Below, piece by piece: positions 4,910-11,278 of a stretch of DNA of 12,949 nucleotides. The translations under genes were made by a program, and so were the position numbers. The stretch is from the NCBI GenBank assembly GCA_035760665.1, contig DASTSN010000063.1:1-12949 (forward strand). Direction: 5' to 3'. Source of the DNA: DASTSN01 sp035760665. Its GTDB lineage: Bacteria; Bacteroidota; Bacteroidia; Chitinophagales; Chitinophagaceae. The notes under the pieces were generated by a model, which saw only the letters and a program-made list of their open reading frames with translations, did no database searches and was not told the DNA's origin. How positions within the stretch are numbered: position 1 is the first letter of the stretch; every line of letters begins with the position of its first letter.

Positions 4910-6871
4910 ATGACAACGCCGCCTCCCAATCTCTCCAATGTATTTGAGCTGATGAGCGATGCCTTTGTGGCCATTGATAAGCACTGGAACTATACATACA
5001 TGAACAAGCGGGCAGGAGAGATCTTTCAGCGAGATCCTGCGGCGATGGTCGGCAAAAATATCTGGGAAGAATTTCCGGAAGGAGTGGGGCAACCGTTTTA
5101 CCACGCTTATTACAAAGCGATGGAAACCCAGCAGTATATTTATTTAGAAGAATACTATCCCCCGTTTGACCGCTGGTTTGAAAATCATATTTATCCCTCC
5201 CCGGAAGTGCTGTATATTTTTTTCCAGGATATTACTGATAAGAAACGGGCAGCCGAGAAAATGCTGAAAGCAAACCGGCTGCTGGATTTTTTAAGCCAGG
5301 TGAACCAGCTAATTGTGCGGATTCCCAATCAATCAACTTTATTTAAGGAAATCTGCCAGATAGCAATTGAACGGGGGCATTTCAAACTTGCCTGGATTGG
5401 GTTGGTGGAGGAAGAAACACACAGGGTAGTGCCGGAAACATTTGCCGGCGAGGGCGAGGAGTATGTGGCAAATCTGGCACCCATTTCCACCGATCCCACT
5501 GAGCCTGCCGGGCTGGGGCCAACGGGCAGGGCCTTGCGGGAGGCGCATTCAATGGTATGCAATGATATACCATGCGATCCGCAAATGGCGCCCTGGCGGG
5601 AACTGGCCATGAAATACGGATACCAGTCATCCATCGCCCTGCCCATCAGCAAATTTGGAAAGCTGATCGGGGCCTTAATGCTGTATGCAGGCTCTAAAAA
5701 CTTTTTTGATAAAGAAGAAGTGGCGGTACTGGAAGAGGCGGCCGGTGATTTATCTTTTGCCCTGGAGGTTTTTGAAAAAGAAAAACTCCGGCAGAAGGCG
5801 GAAGCATTGGTCATTGCCAGTGAAAAACGTTATCATACGCTGACAGAAGTATCGCCGGTTGGCATTTTTTATACCGATGAAACAGGGTATACCACGTATG
5901 TCAACCGCCGCTGGTGCCAGATAACCGGGTTATCGGCCGAGCAGGCGCTGGGATACGGCTGGCTGAATGCCGTGCACGAAGAAGACCGCGAACGATTGTT
6001 GCACGGATGGCGGGAAGCCACACAACTGGAGCGCCTTTCTATTTCGGAGTATCGTTATATACGCCCCAACGGGAAAGTGGTGTGGGTGATGGGACAGGCC
6101 ACCCCGGAGCGCAACGCGAAAAATGAAGTCATTGGGTATGTAGGTACCACGACAGACATTACCGAGCAAAAAATGGCTGATGAAGAAATCAGGCAAATGA
6201 ATACGGAACTGCAAAATCTTTCCGGCTACCTGTTGCGGGTGCGGGATGAGGAACGCAGGCGCATCAGCAGGGAGATCCATGACGAACTGGGCCAGCAGCT
6301 CACGGCAATCAAAATGGATGTAGCGTGGATCAACAAAAAAATTTCACCGAAATCCGGGGACATGAAAGAAAGAATTGAGGATATCCTGCAACTCATTGAT
6401 GCCTGTAACCGTTCTATCCGGCGGATACTCACGGAGCTTCGCCCAATGGCGCTTGACGACCAGGACCTGGCAGAAGCCCTGCAATGGCTTGGGAAACAAT
6501 TTACAACACACACAAGCATTCCCGTTGATTTTAACCTGGAAGGCGAACAAATGGAACTGGCAGAGGAACTAAGCACTTGTATTTTTAGAATTTGCCAGGA
6601 AGCGCTGACCAATATTACCCGGCATGCAGATTGCAAACATGTACTCCTGCAGTTGTTGTTTACAAAAGATTCGATCGGATTGATTGTTACGGATGACGGG
6701 CTGGGTTTTGACAAGCTTGCTGTAAAAAATAAACATTCATTCGGTTTGCTTGGTATGCGGGAGCGGGTGCGGTCACTGGGCGGGGAATTTGATATACACT
6801 CATCACCCGGTAACGGAACAAAAATCCAGGTGACTCTTCCGGTGAATCCTGCAACCCTGGAGCCGTCGTAA
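4910..6871 (+). CDS. Soluble PAS-GAF-PAS HisKA_3 sensor histidine kinase
   Basis: 653 residues with no membrane segment, so cytoplasmic. Order of domains: PAS (about 9-112, starting VFELMSDAFVAIDKHWNYTY and ending FFQDITDKKRA), GAF (about 120-290), a second PAS with its PAC tail (about 305-425, VSPVGIFYTDETG to GTTTDITEQK), a HisKA_3 dimerisation domain with EERRRISREIHDELGQQL (His457 predicted phosphoacceptor), and a HATPase with N box CQEALTNITRHA (from 563), G1 DDGLGFD (595) and the GLLGMRERVRSLGGEFDI region. It should autophosphorylate in response to small ligands or redox state bound by PAS/GAF. I see no Cys/His pattern that proves heme or an Fe-S cluster. It has no adjacent regulator after it; the NarL-type regulator 223 bp upstream is the nearest candidate partner. 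Confidence 0.93.
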   Translation: MTTPPPNLSNVFELMSDAFVAIDKHWNYTYMNKRAGEIFQRDPAAMVGKNIWEEFPEGVGQPFYHAYYKAMETQQYIYLEEYYPPFDRWFENHIYPSPEVLYIFFQDITDKKRAAEKMLKANRLLDFLSQVNQLIVRIPNQSTLFKEICQIAIERGHFKLAWIGLVEEETHRVVPETFAGEGEEYVANLAPISTDPTEPAGLGPTGRALREAHSMVCNDIPCDPQMAPWRELAMKYGYQSSIALPISKFGKLIGALMLYAGSKNFFDKEEVAVLEEAAGDLSFALEVFEKEKLRQKAEALVIASEKRYHTLTEVSPVGIFYTDETGYTTYVNRRWCQITGLSAEQALGYGWLNAVHEEDRERLLHGWREATQLERLSISEYRYIRPNGKVVWVMGQATPERNAKNEVIGYVGTTTDITEQKMADEEIRQMNTELQNLSGYLLRVRDEERRRISREIHDELGQQLTAIKMDVAWINKKISPKSGDMKERIEDILQLIDACNRSIRRILTELRPMALDDQDLAEALQWLGKQFTTHTSIPVDFNLEGEQMELAEELSTCIFRICQEALTNITRHADCKHVLLQLLFTKDSIGLIVTDDGLGFDKLAVKNKHSFGLLGMRERVRSLGGEFDIHSSPGNGTKIQVTLPVNPATLEPS

Positions 6872-6893
6872 ACTTTGGATTGCGGCAAAAAAA

Positions 6894-6921
6894 CAAGGCA
6901 GACTTGTTAAAATCTGCCTTG
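6894..6921 (-). terminator. Hairpin with a T run on the reverse strand
   Basis: CAAGGCAGA (6894-6902) pairs perfectly over 9 bp with TCTGCCTTG (6913-6921). Read on the reverse strand, the stem is followed directly by seven T residues, a textbook rho-independent terminator. On the forward strand the run is A before the stem and no T tract follows, although the forward kinase gene ends only 22 bp upstream. It may work in both directions in this group of bacteria, or it may end an unannotated reverse-strand transcript. Confidence 0.55.
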
Positions 6922-7161
6922 CAAACAACTTGTGCAGTTTATGGTCTTTTGCAACGTTTATATCTGCACCCGTTTATTCGTTACAGTCATCGTCCTGGTT
7001 AAACAGGCAGCTTTTATTCCGCCGTTCAGTCAAACAGTTTACGGTCATTTAAACCGGTATATCTGTCTTCCTATTTTAACCGACCTAACCCGTATCAAAC
7101 TGTTGTAAAGATATCGTTTACGATAAGTCCATATCAATGATGGTGATCAGTATTTTTCATG
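6922..7161. other. Intergenic region, nothing convincing
   Basis: This is the first part of a gap of about 390 bp between the kinase and Nudix genes. Only a small stem (TATCG/CGATA, 7112-7125) and several short AAAC/GTTT motifs are visible. No open frame of note and no tRNA-like structure was found. Confidence 0.5.
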
Positions 7162-7205
7162 ATACCCGTTGGGTATTTGCAAATGCGCATAACATGATTA
7201 CTTTG
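7162..7205 (+). promoter_or_regulatory. Candidate promoter with an adjoining dyad upstream of the Nudix gene
   Basis: TTTG (7176-7179) and TTACTTTG (7198-7205) are 18 bp apart, close to the Bacteroidota -33/-7 arrangement (TTACTTTG differs from TAnnTTTG at one fixed base). A perfect dyad ATACCC-GTT-GGGTAT (7162-7176) abuts and shares a base with the -33 element. It could be an operator or a coincidental hairpin. The Nudix ATG is at 7264, giving a leader of about 50 nt. Confidence 0.4.
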
Positions 7206-7263
7206 TAAGTAAGCAGGTGTTACATCCTGTCGTGCAGCAGATTCATAAATTCATTTGATTCAG

Positions 7264-7728
7264 ATGACCAGGAAAAGTGCCGGCATATTATTGTACCGTT
7301 TAAAACATCAAAAACCTGAGGTATTGTTAGTGCATCCGGGCGGGCCTTTTTGGATGCACAAAGATGCAAGCGCCTGGTCGATTCCCAAGGGAGAATTTAC
7401 CGAAGAGGAAGACCCGCTGGATGCTGCCCTGCGGGAACTGGCTGAAGAAACAGGTATTACGATAACCGGGCCGCTGACAGCGCTGCCACCAGTAAAACAA
7501 AAAGGCGGAAAAATGGTGTATGCCTGGGCGGCAAAAGGTGATTGCGATCCTGCTGCAATCAAAAGCAATACGTTCAGCATTGAGTGGCCGCCCCGGTCAG
7601 GACGCACAGCCATTTTCCCTGAAATAGATAAGGCCGCCTGGTTTTCGTTTATGGATGCCCGGGAAAAAATTATTTCCGGGCAAATTCCGCTCCTGGATGC
7701 ACTGGAAAAAAAATTAGCAAAGCCATAG
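7264..7728 (+). CDS. Nudix hydrolase
   Basis: 154 residues from the ATG at 7264; an in-frame TTG at 7255 is less likely. The full Nudix signature is present at residues 43-65, GEFTEEEDPLDAALRELAEETGI, matching Gx5Ex7REUxEExGU, with the catalytic Glu residues intact. The protein opens with a typical KSAGILLYR strand and has AWSIPKGEF just before the box. Family members cleave nucleoside diphosphates linked to another group, such as dinucleoside polyphosphates, ADP-ribose or oxidised nucleotides, using Mg2+. The substrate cannot be assigned here; the WSIPKGE style and the ~150-residue length recall the diadenosine-polyphosphate-like group, but this is a weak guess. It is likely cytoplasmic and monocistronic, with its own candidate promoter. 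Confidence 0.93.
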   Translation: MTRKSAGILLYRLKHQKPEVLLVHPGGPFWMHKDASAWSIPKGEFTEEEDPLDAALRELAEETGITITGPLTALPPVKQKGGKMVYAWAAKGDCDPAAIKSNTFSIEWPPRSGRTAIFPEIDKAAWFSFMDAREKIISGQIPLLDALEKKLAKP

Positions 7729-7863
7729 GTATGTTGAAAAATAAGTATGCTGCCATCAACCGGTGCAGCCGGAGGCCCGCAGTTGATCAAATTCCTGTAT
7801 ATTTTGTTGCTAGAGCAGAATCCTGTATTTTAAAACCATTAAAACGATGATTGAACAAGGCCT

Positions 7864-9087
7864 ATGGATTTATTAACAATTGCGACAGTAGTGCTGGTCA
7901 TCAGCGCCTTTTTTTCTTACCTGAATGTGCGGTTTATAAAACTGCCCGGCACCATTGGGGTGGTCACCATTTCCGTTACCCTTTCTGTTATCATCCTGGT
8001 GGTGGGCAAAAGTAGTAATGCGCTGAATCATACCGTCAGTTCACTGGCCGGGAGTATCAATTTTTCAAAAGTGTTACTGGATGTTTTGCTGGGATTTTTA
8101 TTATTTGCCAGCGCCCTGCATTTTGATTATAATAAACTTAAAGAACAGAAAATCCCGGTATTATTACTGAGTACCCTGGGTGTACTATTGAGCACCGCAA
8201 TTTTTGGAACCTTGTTTTGCCTGTGCACCCGCCTTTTTCATTTCCAGGTGCCGGTGATTTATTGTTTTGTTTTCGGGGCCTTGATTTCACCCACCGATCC
8301 GATTGCTGTTTCTGCTATTATTAAAAAGTCGCGTATTCCTTCCCGGCTTAATACCATTATTTCCGGAGAATCTATGTTTAATGATGGGGTAGGCCTGGTG
8401 TTGTTTGTCACGCTCCTTCGCATTGCCGAAGATCCCGGTACCAGCTTCACGTTCCGGCAGGTGGGTCGTTTATTTTTCAGGGAAGTGGCCGGGGGTATCG
8501 GACTGGGCTTGCTGGCAGGTTATATTGCGTACCGCATGATTCGTGCCATCAGGGATTATCAAACCATTTTCCTGATTTCTCTTGCGCTGGTCGTAAGCAT
8601 CTCACTTATTGCCGGCAACCTGGATGTATCCATTCCGCTGGCGGCTGTTACTGCCGGCCTGGTGGTGGGTAACCGAAATTTAGACAAAGAAGGAAAAATC
8701 ATGGAATTCCTGAAGCGCATCTGGCAGCTGATTGATGACGTACTGAATACGATTCTTTTTGTGCTCATAGGTTTACAACTGGTGGTGATGCCGGCGCTGC
8801 ACACCTATTGGCTGCCGGGTATTTTCTCTATCCTGGCCCTATTAATGGCCCGCCTGGCGAGTGTCAGCTTACCGGCGATCTTCCTGTTGCGGAAGCCCAA
8901 CATGAAAAACCTTTTTATTCTCACCTGGGCGGGTTTGCGCGGTGGTATTTCCATTGCCATGGCGCTGTCGTTGCCGGCTTCACCTTTCCGGGAAATCATT
9001 CTTGCCGCCTGTTATTTTATTGTCATATTTTCAATTATTTTCCAGGGGCTTACCCTGGGGAAACTGGTTACCCGGCTAACAGACTGA
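7864..9087 (+). CDS. CPA1-family sodium (cation)/proton antiporter
   Basis: 407 residues with about twelve hydrophobic segments and no long soluble C-terminal domain. The family hallmarks are visible: GALISPTDPIAVSAI with Asp145, and GESMFNDGVGLVLF with Asn173-Asp174, the ion-binding ND pair. A later LTWAGLRGGISIAMALSLP segment is the conserved arginine-bearing helix of CPA1 exchangers. It should move Na+ or another monovalent cation out of the cell in exchange for H+, serving pH and salt homeostasis in the inner membrane. The ATG at 7864 begins the first helix (MDLLTIATVVLVISAFFSYL). The gene lies 135 bp after the Nudix gene on the same strand; that gap has no clear promoter, so it may or may not be co-transcribed. 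Its end faces the convergent hibernation factor gene. Confidence 0.93.
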   Translation: MDLLTIATVVLVISAFFSYLNVRFIKLPGTIGVVTISVTLSVIILVVGKSSNALNHTVSSLAGSINFSKVLLDVLLGFLLFASALHFDYNKLKEQKIPVLLLSTLGVLLSTAIFGTLFCLCTRLFHFQVPVIYCFVFGALISPTDPIAVSAIIKKSRIPSRLNTIISGESMFNDGVGLVLFVTLLRIAEDPGTSFTFRQVGRLFFREVAGGIGLGLLAGYIAYRMIRAIRDYQTIFLISLALVVSISLIAGNLDVSIPLAAVTAGLVVGNRNLDKEGKIMEFLKRIWQLIDDVLNTILFVLIGLQLVVMPALHTYWLPGIFSILALLMARLASVSLPAIFLLRKPNMKNLFILTWAGLRGGISIAMALSLPASPFREIILAACYFIVIFSIIFQGLTLGKLVTRLTD

Positions 9088-9112
9088 TTGCATTATTACT
9101 TGCAAAAGCTGC

Positions 9113-9129
9113 CGGTAAAAATCTTACCG
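9113..9129. terminator. Possible bidirectional hairpin between convergent genes
   Basis: CGGTAA (9113-9118) pairs with TTACCG (9124-9129) around a 5-nt loop, 25 bp after the antiporter stop and overlapping the stop codon of the reverse-strand gene. The stem is short and no clean T run follows, so termination activity is uncertain. Confidence 0.25.
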
Positions 9130-9426
9130 TATTTCTTCCAGTTCTTCTTTATAACGGCGTAGCCGGTGTTCCAGGTCGGTGAGCAGTTTTTCGATTGCTA
9201 TCTCAAATGTTTCTGCTTGTTCGCTGCTAAACAAGGTACGGCGGGGAACCTGTAGTTTCCCTTCTATAAAATACTCTTTCTGCTGATCGTTTTTTTCTTT
9301 CTTTACCACTATATCACAACTTTCAATCCGGCGAAACATTTTTGCGAGGGTATCAAACTTTTGCCTGATCATTTCTTCCTGTGTTTCGGAGAGCTGCCAA
9401 TGCGGCGATTCGATATGAATTTGCAT
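9124..9426 (-). CDS. hpf: Ribosome hibernation promoting factor, short form (HPF/RaiA family)
   Basis: 100 residues. It starts MQIHIESPHWQLSETQEEMI and keeps the family pattern: a first strand with an aromatic residue, an amphipathic helix with conserved hydrophobic positions ending in LAKMFRRIESCDIVVKK, a YFIEGKLQVPRR strand and a long C-terminal helix (FEIAIEKLLTDLEHRLRRYKEEL). It lacks the C-terminal dimerisation domain of long HPF, as is usual in Bacteroidota, and the tail is rich in Glu and Arg. Members bind the 30S decoding region and keep ribosomes inactive in stationary phase or stress. It is convergent with the antiporter and divergent from the thioredoxin-fold gene, sharing a 123-bp upstream region with it. 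Confidence 0.92.
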   Translation of the reverse strand: MQIHIESPHWQLSETQEEMIRQKFDTLAKMFRRIESCDIVVKKEKNDQQKEYFIEGKLQVPRRTLFSSEQAETFEIAIEKLLTDLEHRLRRYKEELEEIR

Positions 9427-9508
9427 ACGACTTTTTTGTTAAAACTAACCTGCTTTGGGCCGGGCGCCAATGACCACTATCAAACAAACCAGTGATGCGT
9501 ATCAAAGC

Positions 9509-9535
9509 TTGGATAGCGATTTACCCGCATCTTTG
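9509..9535 (+). promoter_or_regulatory. Weak promoter candidate for the thioredoxin-fold gene
   Basis: CATCTTTG (9528-9535) matches TAnnTTTG except for its first base, with a TTG (9509-9511) 16 bp upstream, a shorter spacer than usual. The predicted start of transcription would be only a few bases before the ATG at 9550. Confidence 0.25.
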
Positions 9536-9549
9536 AAAAAAAGAGTTTT

Positions 9550-9870
9550 ATGGCCTATAAACCTGTTTCTGAAAACATTTTCGAATCCCATATTGAAGGG
9601 AACTTGCCGGTAGTGGTTGATTTTTATGCAGACTGGAATCCTGCTGCTAAACTGTTGGAAAAGGAATTATTTATCGTAAAAGCACAAGTGGGAGAGAGGG
9701 CTGCAATCGTGCGGATGAACATTGAGGAAAATCCATTTTATAAAGATAAATATGACATTTCGGCTATTCCTACCATGATGATTTTTCATCATGGTGAAAT
9801 AGTTTGGCGCAAAAACGGCATAACTACTGCGCATGAAATCCTGGAACAACTGAACTTTCATCTTGTATAA
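9550..9870 (+). CDS. Thioredoxin-fold protein lacking the catalytic cysteines
   Basis: 106 residues, the size of a single thioredoxin domain. The fold markers are clear: PVVVDFYADWN in place of VDFWAxWC, the charged helix after it, a VRMNIEENPFYKDKYDI segment like the VDVDxNxxxAxxYxI part of thioredoxins, and the cis-proline Pro74 in ISAIPTMMIFHHGE. The active site WCGPC has become Trp29-Asn30-Pro31-Ala32-Ala33, and the whole protein contains no cysteine, so disulfide exchange is not possible. It probably acts as a binding or chaperone-like module, by analogy with other redox-dead thioredoxin folds. It has no signal peptide, so it is cytoplasmic. It is divergent from the hibernation factor gene and convergent with the dodecin operon. 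Confidence 0.88.
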   Translation: MAYKPVSENIFESHIEGNLPVVVDFYADWNPAAKLLEKELFIVKAQVGERAAIVRMNIEENPFYKDKYDISAIPTMMIFHHGEIVWRKNGITTAHEILEQLNFHLV

Positions 9871-9979
9871 TCAATTGTCAGCGATTTTTAATCAGCGCAG
9901 AAGCAATTATTGATAGCTTTGATTATGGCCCGGTCTATTGAGAAGAGTGAACTTCTTATTGTAGTGCCGGTATTTTTTG

Positions 9980-10369
9980 TTATCTTTTTAAAAGACCGGA
10001 TAAAAAGTTAGAGCAAGTATGTTTTCTGTCTAAAAATGTTTTCTCGGCTTGCTGCATATGACGTCGTAATTCGTTTTGCTTTTTTTCAGTGACAATGTTA
10101 ATGTCTTTATCGTCAACAAATGAATCATCTGTTTTTAAAACCGATTCCTGTTCTGTGAATGAAGCCGAGAGCTTGTCAAATTCGTCAGCGATCTCGTTGA
10201 GGAACGACTGTTGCTGTTCCACCCGGGCAGCTATACCGGGTATAGAATTACGCCGGATCACTTCCACCAGTTTCGTTTCCAGGTCATCCATTTCCTGGTC
10301 GTAAAAGTCAATGAGACGCCGCCATTCCACCAGTTCGTCGGCGTAATGTTCTGCGATTGTGGTAGCCAT
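9980..10369 (-). CDS. Small coiled-coil protein of unknown function
   Basis: 129 residues, no membrane segment, rich in Glu, Asp, Lys and Gln. Two helical stretches with heptad-like spacing are visible: about 8-75 (ADELVEWRRLIDFYDQEMDD onward, broken by NSIPG) and about 95-127 (KKQNELRRHMQQAEKTF), joined by an acidic linker (KTDDSFVDDKDIN). I know no family with confidence. It is the last gene of a reverse-strand series, 42 bp after the DUF2267 gene. The sequence before its ATG (ATAAAAATAAAAGC on the reverse strand) is an A-rich Bacteroidota-style leader rather than a Shine-Dalgarno site. The context suggests a stress-related accessory protein, which is inference only. Confidence 0.8.
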   Translation of the reverse strand: MATTIAEHYADELVEWRRLIDFYDQEMDDLETKLVEVIRRNSIPGIAARVEQQQSFLNEIADEFDKLSASFTEQESVLKTDDSFVDDKDINIVTEKKQNELRRHMQQAEKTFLDRKHTCSNFLSGLLKR

Positions 10370-10411
10370 GCTTTTATTTTTATGGTAAGAGCTATCAAAC
10401 TTTTTTACAGC

Positions 10412-10870
10412 TTACATGGCCATGCTGCCTTTACCGATGCTATCGCTGATTAACTTTTTCAGTTCTGCCGGCATCACGGCGATCATATCATCAAATTCAC
10501 CGTCCGATAAATAATAATGCAGGCCGCGGTACACCGCCTTTATGGCTTTTATGGCAGCTTCATCGTTGCCAAAATCGTAGCCGGCAAGGCCCTTATCGCA
10601 AGCCCGTATTTCGTCCAAAAACTGTTTCACGTGGTGAATACGTTTGAACCCTGGCGAGAGATGCCACTGATCAACATACACGGCTTTGAGGGCCATAGGT
10701 AATTGTGAAAGTACCTGTAAGGACTCTCCAATTGCAAGATGATTACGGGTTGCATGAAGTACTGCCCGCAAAATCCGCAGGGCTTTATCGTCGGGTATAT
10801 GCAAGTCATTAGCCAGCATGTGCAAAAACTCATTGCCTTTGGCAGCATATTTATCAAATTCGGTTGCCAT
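10412..10870 (-). CDS. DUF2267 domain protein
   Basis: 152 residues from the ATG whose complement is at 10868-10870; the longer open frame upstream overlaps the dodecin gene and has no better start. The all-helical DUF2267 pattern is recognisable in two repeats. One is about 14-70 (NEFLHMLANDLHIPDDKALR, then ILRAVLHATRNHL and LSQLPMALKAVYVDQW). The other is about 85-145 (HHVKQFLDEIRACDKG, then AIKAVYRGLHYYLSDGEFDD and MIAVMPAELKKLI). The biochemical role of this domain is not established, to my knowledge. The start lies 4 bp after the dodecin stop, indicating one transcript and probably coupled translation. It is soluble with no signal peptide. Confidence 0.88.
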   Translation of the reverse strand: MATEFDKYAAKGNEFLHMLANDLHIPDDKALRILRAVLHATRNHLAIGESLQVLSQLPMALKAVYVDQWHLSPGFKRIHHVKQFLDEIRACDKGLAGYDFGNDEAAIKAIKAVYRGLHYYLSDGEFDDMIAVMPAELKKLISDSIGKGSMAM

Positions 10871-10874
10871 AGAT

Positions 10875-11099
10875 TTATTTTTTAGCATTTTTACTGTTCT
10901 GCTCCACTTCAAAGCAAAGCTTCACCGTTACACGGTAGTCGGTTATTTTATTGTCTTTTACCGTGGCACTGTGATCCTGGATATAGACAGACTTGATACG
11001 TTGCAGACTTTTTGAAGCTTCTGTAACAGCCTGTTGAGCGGCATCTTCCCAGCTTTTTGTTGAACTGGCCATTAGTTCAAGTACTTTAATAACAGCCAT
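10875..11099 (-). CDS. Dodecin family protein
   Basis: 74 residues, the usual dodecin length. It has the beta-alpha-beta-beta order: MAVIKVLELMASSTKSWEDA, a helix ending AVTEASKSLQRIKSVYIQ, then SATVKDNKITDYRVTVKLCF. Dodecins form hollow dodecamers that store or shield flavins. By my alignment the tryptophan that stacks on the flavin in well-studied members falls at Ser37/Val38 here; the only Trp is residue 17 at the start of the helix. Ligand binding may therefore differ. It is the first gene of the reverse-strand series with DUF2267 and the coiled-coil gene. The 179 bp upstream is shared with the divergent kinase gene. Confidence 0.9.
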   Translation of the reverse strand: MAVIKVLELMASSTKSWEDAAQQAVTEASKSLQRIKSVYIQDHSATVKDNKITDYRVTVKLCFEVEQNSKNAKK

Positions 11100-11244
11100 A
11101 TGAAATGATTTTAAACGTGAGCAAATGAATAGCAGGCTGAAGGTATCTCAGACATGCTGCGCCTGCCTATGACGGCTGTCAAGCGTTTTTATAATTATGA
11201 TCATTCGGTCAGCCAACAATCCGCTTGCTGCCAGAAAGTAAATC

Positions 11245-11274
11245 TTGCCTGAGTCTGTGGTTTTCCTAACTTTA
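11245..11274 (+). promoter_or_regulatory. Candidate promoter of the CHASE3 kinase gene
   Basis: TAACTTTA (11267-11274) differs from TAnnTTTG only in the last base, and TTG (11245-11247) lies 19 bp upstream, a good Bacteroidota arrangement. It sits so close to the ATG at 11279 that the transcript would be leaderless, or else translation would begin at the in-frame ATG at 11339. Confidence 0.4.
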
Positions 11275-11278
11275 GTAA

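Noticed and set aside
7789..7812. Promoter for the antiporter (TATATTTTG with an upstream TTG)
   Set aside because: The TA to TTTG spacing is one base too long and the TTG is too close, so the match is not convincing.
9938..9955. Terminator between the convergent thioredoxin-fold and coiled-coil genes
   Set aside because: Only a 5-bp AGAAG/CTTCT stem without a T run; too weak to call.
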